A stretch of 64,000 nucleotides of DNA from Dryococelus australis (lineage: Eukaryota > Arthropoda > Insecta > Phasmatodea > Phasmatidae). The position numbers and the translations under genes were made by a program. The stretch covers positions 219,542,172 to 219,606,171 of the forward strand of contig CM056997.1 of NCBI GenBank assembly GCA_029891345.1, written 5' to 3'. Under the pieces are notes generated by a model. It was not told where the DNA came from. It worked only from the letters and a program-made list of their open reading frames with translations, and searched no databases. Position 1 is the first letter of the stretch, and the number at the start of each line of letters is the position of its first letter. This document shows positions 1 to 11,319 of this stretch, piece after piece.

Positions 1-12
1 GTAGAGACATTT

Positions 13-335
13 GGTAGGTTAGAAGCATCCACAAGAAAACACAAGTAGAATTCAAATGCTAGAAGTTCGATAGGATAGAATCATCCAAAAAACACAACCA
101 GAATGCAAATGCAGGAAGTTTGGTAGGATAGAAGCAACCAGAGAAAAACGCAACTGGAATGCATACACAGGAAGTTTGAGATAAGCTGGCATTGTGTTAG
201 GGATTGGGTGCTGGGGTCATGGTTGCAGAGCCAGGAGGTAGGATGGAAATGAAAGAGCATGAAGTAAAGACATTCGGTACAATAGAATCATCCAGAAAAA
301 CACAATAGGAATGCAAATGCAGGAAGTTCAGGAAG
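13..335. repeat. Decayed tandem repeat, unit about 54 bp
   Basis: Three adjacent units share the pattern gtaggatagaa-catcc-aaaacacaa-aatgcaaatgcaggaagtt, starting near 14, 70 and 123. A fourth copy lies at about 275-335 after an unrelated spacer. Unit spacing is 53-55 bp. No coding potential is visible; short open frames here are chance frames in repeat DNA. Confidence 0.7.
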
Positions 336-639
336 CATAAAGAAATGACAACAAGAATGAAAATGCAGGATATTCTGTAGGCTGGAAGTACTGGCCACTA
401 AAATGGCCATTGCCTCCATGCTGGCTAATAAAATGGTCACTAGCACACTGGCTACCCCATGACCGCTGGAAGTGGAAGAAAAAAGGGATTGTTTGAAGGA
501 AAAGGGGAAACAGGAAATTTTGAGGAAAAAAGGGAAATCCAAGATAATGGTGGTCATACTCTCGACCCTGCCAGAATTCCAAGTGTACTGGAATGCCATT
601 TTTCCAATTACTGACACATAACTACAATGATCAGGCCCA

Positions 640-760
640 AGGCAATGTTAATTTTACACATGGTAGAAACATACACAATGTATGTACAAGTAGCTCTCAA
701 GCAGGGCTTTTATAAGTGCCCAGTTTACCATGAACTGACTATAATGTAATTCTATTTGTG
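640..760 (+). repeat. Dispersed repeat family R1, copy 1
   Basis: The stretch beginning ggcaatgttaattttacac, followed by atacacaatgt, acaagtag-tctcaagcaggg and cagtttacc, is shared with 32,660-32,770 (same strand) and, more diverged, with the reverse strand at 35,615-35,705. Three copies in one window indicate an interspersed repeat. I cannot name the family. Confidence 0.65.
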
Positions 761-769
761 ATAATTTTT

Positions 770-1500
770 CGATTAACTTTATCGATGCAGGAATATTGTT
801 ACTGAATGGATGAGTTGTTAAATTTGTGCATAGTGGATAGCGAGGAATTGAGCCTAAATAATATTATATGTCGCCCTTTCAAAATTTATCAGTTGAAACG
901 GTTCCCTACCTAGGGTTTGGAATGTGTTTCAGTATATTATGAAACACATTTGTCGAAATTACTCGAAATAACCCAGAAATAGTATCCTACGAAAGTAAAC
1001 CATGACCAAAATGAAGATGGATTCGTACATTCAAAATATTATGCACACAATTTATTTTGCAGCCCTCTAACTCTTTCAAAAACAGCTTTTTCAGACAGCT
1101 GTATCTTGAAACACACAGCCCAAACATGAGCAAAATTAGAATAGGGTTTCTGTACTAAACTTTGTGTAGGACTATAAATTAAAACAATAAGTAACTGATG
1201 TAACTAGTGAGCATACTTTTCCCAACATGGGTGGAAATAATTGTTTTATGATACCTTATAAGCTAAGTTGGTAGGTAGGACTTGTCATCTCACTGAAAGC
1301 AATATCATAAGAGATAAAACCAGAAACATATGAAACAGTGGTGTGAAAATTGCAATTACACACTTGCCTTACCGGAACTCGACCCCAAAAATAATCTTAC
1401 CATAAGCTGTTGTGCAATCAACTCCCTTACGGATATCATATTAAAGCATCAACTTAGAATTTAATAAGTCTAATGTTTCGAATGATAGGATTTGCTAATA
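770..1500. other. AT-rich unannotated stretch
   Basis: No coding frame, RNA gene or repeat that I can name. A segment at about 1,260-1,345 (gtaggtaggactt ... gaaacagt) resembles 4,798-4,865, so it probably contains another old dispersed repeat. Confidence 0.4.
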
Positions 1501-1549
1501 TAAAATAAAAGCACTCCTGTCATTTTGAAAATAGTGACTGTGCCACTTA

Positions 1550-3320
1550 AAATATTCATGTTAACACGACCTTCTGTAGCTAGACTTGTGTAAAGAATTT
1601 GGTGAAAATCATCTGCTTAGTCCCAGAGATATGACATAAATCCTCCATATTTTAAGTGATGTTCTTCACAAGCAGACGACAGAAGGTTATTATTAGCACA
1701 GTAGATTATTGTATACTGTCAGTGTACAAAGTTCAAAAAATATATTACATACTTTCATATATACAGCACACTAAGACAAAATGTTTTATAGCTATGTAAC
1801 TAAAAAAAAGTGTCTGTCAAACTTAAGAAAATTCGCATGGTTATATGGCCTACCACAGTAAAATTTATTTGCCACAATAGGTAGGAATAGGTTGATTGTT
1901 TACCATGATATGACATAAAAATATAATTTTTATTGCGTTGCTAACTATCAAATTGGCAGAGAAATAAGACTCTGTATAGATAAATTGATTGTTGTAATTG
2001 ATATTTAAGCATACAAAGTTAATATGGAATGTTATTAGTTAGTAAAATATACTCAGCTAAAATATAAATAAAGCCATGATTTTGAAAATAACTACAATAT
2101 TTACTTAAAACATATCAGTTTAAACCATTGTTTGGCATGTGTTATACAATTATGGACAAAATATGCTCCATGTAGACACATTTTATATTTGTAATATATA
2201 CTACATGAATAAAAAGTTTAGATGGAATCGAATTCATGTTAACGACTATAAAGCTTTCTAAGCTAAGATGCCCATGAGGCTACCATTTCGAAAATAAATC
2301 TCTGACATACAGAAAATGTACCAGTGTACATAATTGATCGCAGTACTACTTGCTTGCCAAATTTGGTAGTATTGGTCAATGTTTCCAGAAGTGAGACATA
2401 CACTTTTTTAATCATTGGGTGCTATCTTACAAAATGGCGAGAAAATGCTCCATGTATACACAGTTGATAGTTGTAACATCTACTGGCAGCATACAAAGTT
2501 AGGTTGGAATGGTTAACATGGTTTCAACAATACAACATCCTTAGCTAAAAATAATTAGATGGCTGCCATTTTTAAAAGTAGCCAACATACTAAAACATCT
2601 TTAACATCATCCACTGTAGTATTTATTGTTTGCCCAATTTGGAAGGAATGGGTCCATTGTTTACTGAAATATAACATAAATTCTTTATTTATTCATGTGA
2701 TTCATCCTTACAAAATGTCTGACAGAAATGGACATTTGTTGGCATATGGGATGCCAGTAATATATCCTTTCAGCATACAAAATTTGGTCGAATTGGTTGT
2801 ATGGTATGGTAGATATAACATAAACATTCGAAAATATATAGGTACTTTATAGAGTTCCATCACATACATTTACCTTGCCTTTCACAATATTACTTACATC
2901 TCAAATTGGGTGAGGATTATTTTTATGGTTTTCAAATGTAATTTTTTAATTTCTTGCTTTCATTCAAGATGGCGGACTAAGAACGATATTTATTATAAAA
3001 TTTATTTCTTACATCATGCTCTGCCGGCATACAAAAATATGGTTTAAATTTGGTCAATGGTTCCCAAGATAATACATCACCCTTAATATTTAAATGGCCA
3101 CCATTTTGAAATAAAGTACCCAGAGTGGTCGAAAACTATAGAAGTCAGGCATTCTTACGAAGTACATAATCGAGTTTCATTATATTCGGTCGATGTGTTC
3201 AAAAATTGAAATGGGATTGGGGGACACACACTCGAACAGACACACAGAGACACACTTCTACATACAGACATACACGCATACACACATACATGCACACAGA
3301 CCAGAAAGTGATCTCATAGG
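1550..3320. repeat. Long array of strongly diverged about 250-280 bp repeats ending in a CA-rich tract
   Basis: A recurring phrase 'gatatgacataaa' (variants at about 1,630, 1,911, 2,393, 2,668, 2,814 and 3,066), usually preceded by 'ttggaatgg-tca-tg-tt' and followed by 'atggc-gccattttgaaaata', repeats at spacings of 146 to 482 bp that mostly fit multiples of about 250-280. The array runs into a cacacagacaca-type tract at 3,220-3,300, a typical tail for such insect repeats. Copies are heavily mutated and none codes. Confidence 0.55.
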
Positions 3321-3329
3321 CCTCTCTTT

Positions 3330-6300
3330 CCTTCAGAAAGTAGGCTATAAATAAAGTATAGCCGCTTAAGTCTCATATAAAAATGCAAGATCACAGGAAC
3401 TCTGCATGCCAGTTCAGTGTCTTGCATGTAGAGGTCATGGTGCACTTGAGGAGCAGAGTATTGTAGATCTAATCTCTCACTATCTGCTGAGCCTCAAATG
3501 CGAAAAAGTTCCCTGTGGGTGACCACCTTAATTGCGAATGGTCATCAGGGACAAAAATATCCTCAGTGCATTTGATTAAAACAAGCTATCTATCCATTGA
3601 AAGCTGCGAAACACACGTACAGACGCATACACACAGAAGTATATTCCGGTGTTGGGTATCAGTGTATGTATACACAAACATCAATCACATGCTTTCTTCA
3701 TCTCAAAGAAAAAATTATAAATAATTTCGCTCACTTTCAGGTAGGTAAACAAAATGCTTTCATTGAAAAACTGTTTTCTTTTTCAACATAAAATTCTCAT
3801 ATTATAACCAGTTAAATAAACTGACTGGGTATATTGCTGATAAATTCCCACTACAGTCAGTTCATGGTTACTTCCAACCTCCATTAAGCCCTGTTAAAGT
3901 TCTACTTTCTGAATATTCCTCTGTCTTATGCAAATTAAACAAAACCAAGTCTAGAAAATTACATAAAAGGATGATGCAACACATTGATGAGCACTAAGTA
4001 TAAAAATATTTTGCATGGCAACTATATTTCTTACAGTGCATTACCCACACACCTATTTTCTCTCTATTTCGATTCATTCTAGTTTTAAAAGAATAATTCA
4101 ATTGTATATGTAAAACACTTAAAAGTTCTACTGAATCCAAAATAAGAGTGGGTGGAGATCTTTGGATGGCTCTTAACAGCAAGTTCTTGAGAGCAGGCCC
4201 AAAATAAAGTACTTTCATGTTAATAGAAGTATAAAACAATTGAGAAAATTATATATTTATAAATCATGCATACACCTAATACATAGCTAGTTTTTCAAAA
4301 TCTTAATTCAAAGATTGTGAAGTTATTGTATGTAGATTATAAATTAATTTATCCATAAAATATTTGTAGCAGGCTGTTATGCATATTCAACTAAAACATA
4401 TAATGACAATCGGAGTTTACTATTTTAGCTACCAAATGTGTTAGGTATGTTTTTCCTGTGGGGGGGGGGGGGTGGAAGATACGATCTGATAAAAGGACTA
4501 TTTAATATTATACTTCACCTCCCCCTATAACAAATTAATTTAATTTATGTGTTATATCGGATTTTATGTTATTGAATAGTAAGGTTTTTGGGGACAAGAG
4601 AAATAATATGAGCGGTATTCTGCAAGACTAAATAAATTTCAAAAGATACTGTTTCATCTGGAGTGTGAACAACTTCTGGGAAAGAGTGAAGTGGTCTACT
4701 GTAAAGAGGATTTATAAGGAGTAGTTACTGTTACTTATGAGGTTACTGTCCTATACATGTTTGCAAATAAATTATAGTAAAATTCTTAGAATAATGTGGC
4801 AGGTAGGATCTAGCAACTCATTGACGGCGATATAATTATATATGAGTGAAACCATGTGAAACAGTACCAAAACAATTAAAAAACCAGAGTTTCGTAACCA
4901 GAATTTGAATTCAGAAAATCTTGTAAAATTAAGCTAGTGTACCGTGATGTGTAACACAACATCATTGACAATTACTTCTGATACATAAAATTAATTTTGA
5001 TAGAACTCGGTTTACAAGTTTCATTTCCTTTCATGGCATGTATTTTAAGCAAAATTTATTAAAGGAACACACATTAAAATTACTTCCCAGGCACCCCAAA
5101 AGGCCGATCATAGGCGAGAGCACATTAAAAGTTTTAAATATTTAAGGCTATCATATTCATTCTGCATGAAGGCAAATATCTTTCCAAATCTGTTTTTAAG
5201 ACTTGAATACATTTACCATTTAATGTTTAAATAGAATATACAGTAAAACCTACAGTCTTTACTAGCATGAAAACACAAAGTATATTTATTAAAACTTGTA
5301 CACTTTTTGGTGCACAAAAGCCTACCATAGCATAAACAAATCAAAAGCAACACTGACAAACAATTAAAAACAAATTATTTCAATATTATTCTTTAAAGCA
5401 GTTTGTAGTATAAAACGATTCTCAGAAAATATAGGTACAAGTGGGTTACGAAAATGTTCGAACTCACTGTGCAAGTCGATGCAGTCCCTTTTTACCTCGC
5501 CATCAAAATTTCAGGCGACTTGCTAGAAAATGTACATTACTGAAACCATTCAAACTAACAAGCACAGAGAATATTAACGGGAACCATATGGCAAATAAGT
5601 TAATACCAAACTAAATTTGTTATACACAAAATCTAAAAAGAATTTAAAATGTTAACTACATGCGCACCTAACATTCGTATGGTAGCTCCTTCATACCTCA
5701 TTACAATGCAATACTATCGGCGAACCTACCTGATCATTATGTCTCATTGTGCCGAAAGCCTGTACATGTCAGATCGCAAGCTGTGAAGCGAAGCCTAACC
5801 AGAAATAACAGTCTCATGATGGACCATGGGCTGAAAATACCAAACAGGTGTTTACTGTAGGCTACCCAGAGTAGAAGTGGACGTGCTAATGCTGCGACAG
5901 ACATTCGAAATATTGCATTAACCAATTACAGAGAACCTACCAGTTCATGAGAGGGAGGGTAAGGAAACCAACGAGAAAGGCAGAAGTAAGGAAGGGGAAT
6001 GGCATCCAAGGCAATCGGAGGGTGAGCAGCAGTTCGAACACTTTATTCATGACAGCACTCTCTATATTCGCCGTCCAAGCGCATTCAAGCGGTGCAATAC
6101 CCTCTGCTAAACCAGTCTACAGCCCAGCTTTATTTCAGTTCAATCAAAACGCACTCATTGTTGAACAACTCGTAGAAAAATAGAGTAAATACAGTGAATG
6201 GAAACAGTAGATACACAGAAGAATCATTACTTTAAGATCGATCTTTAAGAGAAAAAACTCAATACGAGGAAAATCTTGAACTCGCAGTTAGTCCTTTCCC

Positions 6301-6720
6301 ACCAAATCCAATCTTCATTCACATATTCTTAGAGATAACACCAAAACAGAACTCTGTTCTCCTGGGAGAATTTCGTGGTTCAAACAGCCAGGGAGTCCAG
6401 AGTTGACCAGCGCATCATAGCGCGTAATTGAAGCAACTGACTGGGCAGAGGTGTCAGGGGGGTTGCATGATGAGCATAAAACCAGGAATCAAAGAGCAGC
6501 CACACCAACCAGCAGCTGAACGAAGCAGTGCCACTCCAACACCTCATGACGCCCCGAGTGGATAAAAAAGAACAACGGGGTGCGAGAAGGCAAAATATCA
6601 AAAAATTATAATAGGGAAAGGGAAGGATAACACATGCGCTGCTACAATAAATTAATACAAAAATTTTCTCAACAATAAATCAAAAGAAGAACAATCTGAA
6701 ACACAATTTAAAATTAGACA
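3330..6720. other. Non-coding repeat-poor stretch with no supported gene
   Basis: I see a poly-G run at about 4,461-4,472 and two weakly similar repeat segments (3,994-4,110 resembles 31,410-31,500; 4,798-4,865 resembles 1,260-1,345). Open frames such as the 78-codon one at 5,947-6,183 have no recognisable domain and I do not call them genes. The GC-richer stretch at 6,380-6,600 could belong to the untranslated end of the adjoining gypsy remnant, but nothing shows it. Confidence 0.4.
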
Positions 6721-6732
6721 CAGAATATTACC

Positions 6733-6813
6733 TTTTGTGGTGACTCACATGAGCCGACTCAAATGAGCCGACTCACGTGAGCCTTCTGGAACTCATGTGA
6801 AGTCCCCACAAAA
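6733..6813. repeat. Hairpin with three 14-bp palindromic units
   Basis: ttttgtggtgactcacatga at 6,733 is complementary to tcatgtgaagtccccacaaaa ending at 6,813. Between the arms are three near-identical 14-bp units gactca-atgagcc / gactcacgtgagcc (6,742-6,783), each close to self-complementary. It lies just beyond the end of the gypsy integrase remnant, so it may mark an element end. Confidence 0.6.
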
Positions 6814-6849
6814 CTTAACATTGCTGTATTATAACCTAAGTATATATTG

Positions 6850-7828
6850 ATCTTCTAGGAACCAATGAACTTCAGAATGAATTTTGAACCAATGTCCTTC
6901 CCATGGTCGGCCAGGAAAAAATTCTTACATAACAGCTTATCGCCGGAAGAAAAGGGAGCGTCTAACCAGCCTTTGTCAAGGCACGCAGCAGTTTTGCATT
7001 TCGCATAGTTCAGGCGATGAGTGACGCCATCAAGAAGATGATTCAGTGAGGGGGTGTCCAGAGAAGGAGGAAGGGAAGGTTCCAGATATTCAGCAATGGA
7101 TGTGGCAAACATCGACATAAAAAGGGAAGGGAATGGGTGAACCAGTCGAATCATGAACCATTGTGTTAAAACCTGCATGAATAACTTCCAAGTCGCAGTC
7201 CCACTGCAAGTGATCCTGGTTATGAAATACCTTGACCCAGGCTTTGATGTTTTTATTAAAGTATTTGACTTGGTTGCATTTTGGAAAGTATTGGCTAGAG
7301 CTATAGTATTTAATAGCCCTTTAAACCACATGTCTTTGAATCAGTTAGACTGAAAATATCGGGCTTTATTAGTAACTAACTCCATGGTAGCACCAAAAAT
7401 CTTGCATACCTGCTATTTTAACATCTTAATGATTGTCGGGGTTTTCACATTTTTCAAAGGAAGGAGAATCACGAACTTCTTAAAGGTGTCAAGAAGAAGA
7501 ATTAATATACAAATATTCCCCCTCTTGGACCTGACTAATGGCCCGAATATATCTAGGTGATCATAATGCCAGGGATAGTAAGGAACTTGAATCAGAGTTT
7601 GACAAAAATAAATTTATTGTTCCTTTTTACATCACACATTCTGACATACTGAGTAACATCCTGTCTAATACACGGCCAGGCTAAATAAAAATAAATATAG
7701 TCAATAGTTTTGTCGATACCCAAATGACCATTGTAAAGGGAGTCTTGAAAGTACCTTAACAACATGGATCTGATGCCTTCAGGAACTACCAGCTTCCGGG
7801 CATGACCAGTTATTCCGGAAAAATACAA
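6850..7828 (-). pseudogene. Ty3/gypsy integrase remnant (H2C2 finger plus catalytic core)
   Basis: Read on the minus strand, the H2C2-type region comes first (7,828-7,592): a frame with RKLVVPEGIRSMLLRYF, then GHLGIDKTIDYI and ARKC-like CDVKRN, typical of gypsy integrase zinc domains. The core follows in other frames: IFGPLVRSKRGN, LLPLKNVKTPT, QQVCKIFGA and ARYFQSN are recognisable. Family integrases use D, D, E. Here the residue before IFGP is Y rather than D and the usual SDNG is read as TNKA, so both aspartates look lost. Stops and frameshifts are frequent. The fragment follows an RT/RNase H remnant on the same strand (8,100-8,770), in normal gypsy pol order. No gag and no LTR pair were found. 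Sure of family, not of exact ends. Confidence 0.85.
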
Positions 7829-8099
7829 AAGGCTATCTTTCTCAAAATACGGTCATTGGAAACTTGAACTAAAATCCCTTTTCACTTGTTGACAGCAGAT
7901 ATCAGAACTCTGAGCCTCTCGGAGGTGGACGAAAAACTCTGGGAGCTTCTGTATTAATCCGAGAGAAGTTAGCAGGTCTACGGGAATTTCTTCAAAATTG
8001 CTAACATCGTACATGCGGGACAAGGCGTCCGCAAAATGGTTGTCAGTACCTCTTACATGTGGACTTCGAAACTAAATCTTGACCAGCGCAATACCAATC

Positions 8100-8770
8100 T
8101 ACCCATTTTCCCTAATTGGTGGGGATTATTCAGCACCCAGCTAAGGACCTGGTTATTGGTTAAAACAATCACACTCATCATGTTCTGTGTGAGGGGAAAA
8201 ATTTTTATCCAAAAAGGCATGCAAGGGTATCCTTATCATAAATTCTCAAAGAATGCTTTGGCCCAGACAGAGTCGTACTCGCAAATGCAACGGGAATCAT
8301 GTGACCATTGTGCCACTGTCCCAAAACTGCACCCAAGGCCAAGGATGAAGCATCACCCTGGACAGCAAAATATTTGTCAAAATCTGGCAAGGTCAACACC
8401 AGTGACAAAATAAATGTTTTCGTTAAATTATTGAAAGCCTTTCCCTGCTCATGGTCCCAAACAAATTATACTTCTTTCTTCTTAAGCCAGTTAAGGGAAG
8501 CTGGTTTTTCTGAATAATGTTCTAAAAATCGCGAATATTAACCTATGAATCCCAAAAATTTCTGAAACCCTTTCAAGGTATAGGGATGGGGTAAGATGAC
8601 TCGCTAAGGATCCAGTAATAATTTGCCCCCACTGATAACATATCCAATAAATTTCACCCTATTTGCAACTAAAGTTACTTTATCAGGGTTTATAGTTATT
8701 CCAACCTCCCGCTGTCACACTTGACGTAATTGCAAATGCAAAGCTAAGGCACTACAGCAATGTTATTCAT
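8100..8770 (-). pseudogene. Ty3/gypsy reverse transcriptase end and RNase H remnant
   Basis: On the minus strand, from about 8,720 the RT C-terminal part reads GITINPDKVTLVANRVKFIG then YVISGGK, followed by the connection region KGFQKFLGFIG, LKKKEV-FVWDHEQGKAFNNL, and the RNase H start at 8,408-8,205 (LVLTLPDFDKYFAVQGDAS, LALGAVLGQ, MIPVAFASTTLSG). These are standard gypsy landmarks; the YVDD box is not preserved. QGDAS stands where QTDAS is usual, so the first RNase H acidic residue survives. At least three stops interrupt it. The fragment is cut at about 8,770, where a non-LTR fragment on the opposite strand begins, which suggests a nested insertion or rearrangement. Confidence 0.85.
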
Positions 8771-8779
8771 CCAGAGGTC

Positions 8780-9250
8780 TTGTACACCTCAAAATGAACA
8801 AGAAAGCCCTGATCGAAAAACTGGAGGCCAAAGAAGGAAAGATTTTGAGAAGAATCTTGGGTCCCATCAAATAAAATGGGGAATATAAAAGACAGCATAA
8901 CCATGAGCTCTATCCAGAAAAGAAGGATTACAATTTTTGGACATGTGATGCGAATGAGCCCGGCAAGATTGACCAATCGCATCATAACCTACTTTCAGGA
9001 GAAGAAAACCAAAGGGGCCTCTTTAACTGAGGTGACTAGAGATCTCGAAGAAGTGGGGATCATCCATAATGAAATCAAGGTGCGTGTCCCACTCAAGAAG
9101 AAACTTCATGCATACCAGGGTTTTCAGGAAAAGCCGAAACTAAAACCATGAAAGTCATGGATGCAGAAGAGAAGAAACAACACCGAGAACGAATGCAGGA
9201 ATACTGGGCAAACACCAAAGCTCAAAAAGGAGATGGTGGAAATGACGTAG
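8780..9250 (+). pseudogene. 3' end of a non-LTR retrotransposon ORF2 (copy 1)
   Basis: From about 8,794 a frame gives KLEAKEGKILRRILGPIK, then, after breaks, KRRITIFGHVMRMSPARLT, TRDLEEVGI, QGFQEKPK and, further on, a REEKK-QHRERMQEYWA-like end. The K-I-L-R-K-I-L-G-P and K-R-R-FGH-RM landmarks are typical of the C-terminal end of jockey/RTE-like ORF2 polyproteins of insects, beyond the RT domain. A second, independently broken member of the same family lies at 44,850-45,190. Only the 3' end is present, as expected of 5'-truncated non-LTR insertions. Clade is uncertain. Confidence 0.75.
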
Positions 9251-9862
9251 TCCATAGTTGGCCAATACGAAATAAATAATTTTAATGTCTTTACTGGAAA
9301 TCGAACTCAAATTTTTCTCAATTCAAAGATTACTAAGTACTCTGTCTGGGAATCGATCTCCGTAACAATCCACTCACCGTTCGTCAGAGTTCCCATCATG
9401 TTGACTCTCCATCCTACGACGATCTGATATCACTGGTAGTTCCATAGGGGGATAGGGAGAGGAGGTGTGTGTGACCACATCTTCTATTTCTGGAAACCCT
9501 GCAAACACATGTAGTACTGCTCAATGATTATAAAACTTCACATAGAAACAATTGCAAAGAAACATTCGTATTTCCGTCCAATATTTCGATTTAAGACGTC
9601 ACATGGAAATATTTGAAACGAAACAGGCGTAAAGCTCTCGTAATTGACAAGATTTCACACAGTCACATTCACATGGTACCTGCATTGCACTTCCGTTTGC
9701 TACTTTCATACAACTGTGACATGAAATAGATAAATTTTAATCGGAGGACAAAGATCGTTTCGCATTTGTTTTCTTCCTCTGTGCATTGTTTGAAAAAATG
9801 TATAGTGGCCATACACATTAACTGCTAGTAGACAACACTGAGTAAAATGTTGTCTCTTATAT

Positions 9863-9865
<3 letters not shown>
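9251..9865. other. Unannotated stretch with a SINE-like B-box segment
   Basis: No gene seen. On the minus strand, 9,365-9,285 contains GAGATCGATTCCC and GAGTTCGATTTCC, which look like RNA polymerase III B boxes, so a decayed tRNA-derived SINE is possible. The rest is featureless. Confidence 0.3.
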
Positions 9866-9917
<52 letters not shown>

Positions 9918-9957
9918 CTCTCTCTCTCTCTCTCTCGATATATATATATATATATAA
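9866..9957. repeat. Compound microsatellite (TC)n-(TCTA)n-(TC)n-(TA)n
   Basis: Runs of tctctc from about 9,868, tctatctatc at 9,896-9,919, again tctctc to 9,935, then tatata to about 9,955. It directly precedes the piggyBac-like remnant. Confidence 0.95.
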
Positions 9958-9984
9958 TTTATATTTAAAATTGTCTACTACAAA

Positions 9985-11150
9985 ACATTGCATAGTATAA
10001 TCATCTCTTTAAATATTAAGAAGGCAAGCCTAGCAAAAGTCATCCGAATTAAATTATATTCCGGCAATGTAGGATTGCCGTGGATTATAGCGGATAACAC
10101 TGAATTACAAACAGACAATAAACCGGAGAAAATTCAGCTAATGTATGAAGAACTAAATAAAAATCTGCAGCAGTTTCGCATTTTTCATAAAGACCATAGC
10201 ATTGATGAATCCATGGTGCCCTCTTATGGACACCACAGCTACGAAATGTTCATTCATCGACAACCAATTCGGTTTGGTTATAAAGTGTGGATCTTGTGTT
10301 CCAACAATGGCTACCCATATAATATGGAGATATATGGAAGGAAAAGTGAGTCACACAACGAACCACTAGGATCTATGGTAGTAAATAATTTGCTCTCTTC
10401 TTGTGGCAAATACTTTAGAAATCGAGGTTTGCTTTCACAATTTATTTTCATCTTATTATTTCTTGTGTGAACTTGGTGAAAAATATATTAAAGCCACAGG
10501 TTACTATTCGGGACAATAGTACAAAGAAATGTACTCTCATCGACTCAAAAAAAAATGAAAAAGGGAAGTCGCGGAAATTTTGATTTTCGATCTGATGGAA
10601 AATATACATGTATTGTTGGAATGGTAATGCTGTTGTAACACTTGCTCCAAATCACAGAAACCATCTTCCACTTGGAACAGCAAAGCGATATTTAAGAACT
10701 ATGAAAAAAAAGTGAATATACCAGAACCAAACTTGATAAGAAAATACAACCTTGGAGTGGGAGGTGTAGACGTTTTGGATAGGTTGCTAGGAAGTTACAG
10801 ACCTCAGCTTCGAAGTAAAAAGTGGCGGTGGAATTTGTTTTCAAATTCTTTACATATGGCAGTTGTAGCCAGCTACTTACTATATCAAGAGGTTCATAAT
10901 GATAAACAGACATCACAACTTAATTTTCGAAGAACAGTACCGAAGAGACTTCTTCACCTGTGGCCTACAACTACTTCCAGGCCTGGACCAAGAGCACGAG
11001 AACACTCTTCACTTCAAAAAGTAGATCAATGTTTTCCGGAATCTTCTTATCAATGTCGCTGTGTAAACTGTGGAAAAAAATGCTCGTCTCCATTGCCAAG
11101 AGTGTGGAAAGAAGATGCATATTCACTGTTTTCCATTTTATCATGGACTC
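9985..11150 (+). pseudogene. piggyBac-type transposase, N-terminally truncated and frameshifted
   Basis: The catalytic domain is clear: DKPEKIQ-MYEELNKNLQQF, SIDESMVPSYG (first catalytic Asp), RFGYKVWILCSNNGYPYNMEIY, then after several breaks PEPNLIRKYNLGVGGVDVLD (the GGVD Asp is present), SYRPQLRSKKW-WNLFSNSL-MAVVASYL. A Cys-rich C-terminal finger follows, split over two frames (CRCVNCGKK, then HCQECGKKMHIHCFPFYH), so a +1 shift falls at the A run near 11,075. Where piggyBac proteins have YFDN this copy reads YFRN (about 10,410), so the second catalytic Asp appears lost. About 200 N-terminal residues of a usual 550-600 aa protein are missing. Breaks lie between 10,440 and 10,715. Terminal repeats and TTAA target sites were not identified. 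Host-captured PGBD genes are an alternative, but the breaks argue for a dead transposon. Confidence 0.9.
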
Positions 11151-11202
11151 CAGTAATGTGTGACATTTTTAGGAACATACCATCAAGGACAATTTATATA
11201 CA

Positions 11203-11314
<112 letters not shown>

Positions 11315-11319
11315 ATATT

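Noticed and set aside
3220-3300. CRISPR-like spaced repeats (acacacagacaca)
   Set aside because: A simple CA-rich tract without constant repeats or unique spacers; CRISPR is not expected in an animal genome.
5947-6183. 78-codon plus-strand frame
   Set aside because: No domain and no support from context.
6855-7331. 158-codon minus-strand frame as an intact gene
   Set aside because: It is a mixture of frames across the gypsy integrase remnant; the recognisable integrase words lie partly in other frames.
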